From contig CM041551.1 of assembly GCA_023238725.1 (NCBI GenBank), positions 1,640,104 through 1,704,103 of the forward strand: 64,000 nucleotides of DNA, in the 5' to 3' direction. Source of the DNA: Scortum barcoo (lineage: Eukaryota > Chordata > Actinopteri > Centrarchiformes > Terapontidae). Each line of letters begins with the position of its first letter. Within the stretch, counting starts at the first letter, position 1. Shown one piece after another: positions 63,931 to 64,000 of the stretch. The position numbers were made by a program, and so were the translations under genes. Under the pieces are notes generated by a model. The model saw nothing but the letters and a program-made list of their open reading frames with translations, was not told where the DNA came from and did no database searches.

Positions 63931-64000
63931 TTCTCTTACTAAGAGTTAAAAGCTGGTATCAGTGTTTGTCTATCAACTGCAATTTTTGGATGTTACACCT

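Overview
The window is vertebrate nuclear DNA, almost certainly from a spiny-rayed (percomorph) teleost. The evidence is one intron-containing vertebrate gene plus a typical fish repeat load: Tc1/mariner and piggyBac DNA transposons, a Rex3/RTE-type LINE, L2/CR1-group LINEs, a tRNA-derived SINE and long CA, GA and CTTT microsatellites. There are no operons, phage features or CRISPR arrays.

Positions 1-14,500, minus strand: the 5' three quarters of ptbp2, the neuronal polypyrimidine tract-binding protein. Twelve coding exons were placed by splice sites, reading phase and family similarity, from the start codon at 14,300 to an exon cut by the window edge at position 1. They encode the N-terminal nuclear localisation region, RRM1, RRM2 and most of RRM3, about 401 residues; RRM4 and the 3' UTR lie outside. 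The regulated 34-nt exon of PTB genes is present (2042-2075). Skipping it creates a stop codon in the next exon. In the transcript it is followed, 15 nt past its 5' splice site, by about 57 CU dinucleotides, the preferred ligand of PTB proteins. A GC-AG intron and a tandem in-frame 5' splice site are also visible.

Positions 14,500-64,000: the region 5' of ptbp2. I find no convincing host gene exon here. It is AT-rich sequence with transposable elements: a Tc1 element with exact TA-flanked ends and a broken transposase (16,432-18,043); a long-TIR MITE (18,132-18,534); a TTAA-flanked piggyBac element (19,816-23,687) with a decayed transposase, a nested SINE and several simple-repeat expansions; a 5'-truncated, internally deleted Rex3-like LINE (24,780-26,785); a near-full-length but frameshifted L2/CR1-group LINE (27,066-30,610, minus); an inverted pair of an unclassified fish repeat (32.3 and 35.4 kb); an L2-like LINE 3' fragment (46,690-47,225); a very decayed LINE RT (50,160-50,790, minus); a second LINE 3' end with an AAGAT tail (52,655-53,460, minus); and dispersed and tandem repeats. 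The rest is sequence in which I recognise nothing.

The only active host gene visible is ptbp2. The most useful observations concern how its pre-mRNA may be spliced and autoregulated. All family calls were made by eye, without database searches.
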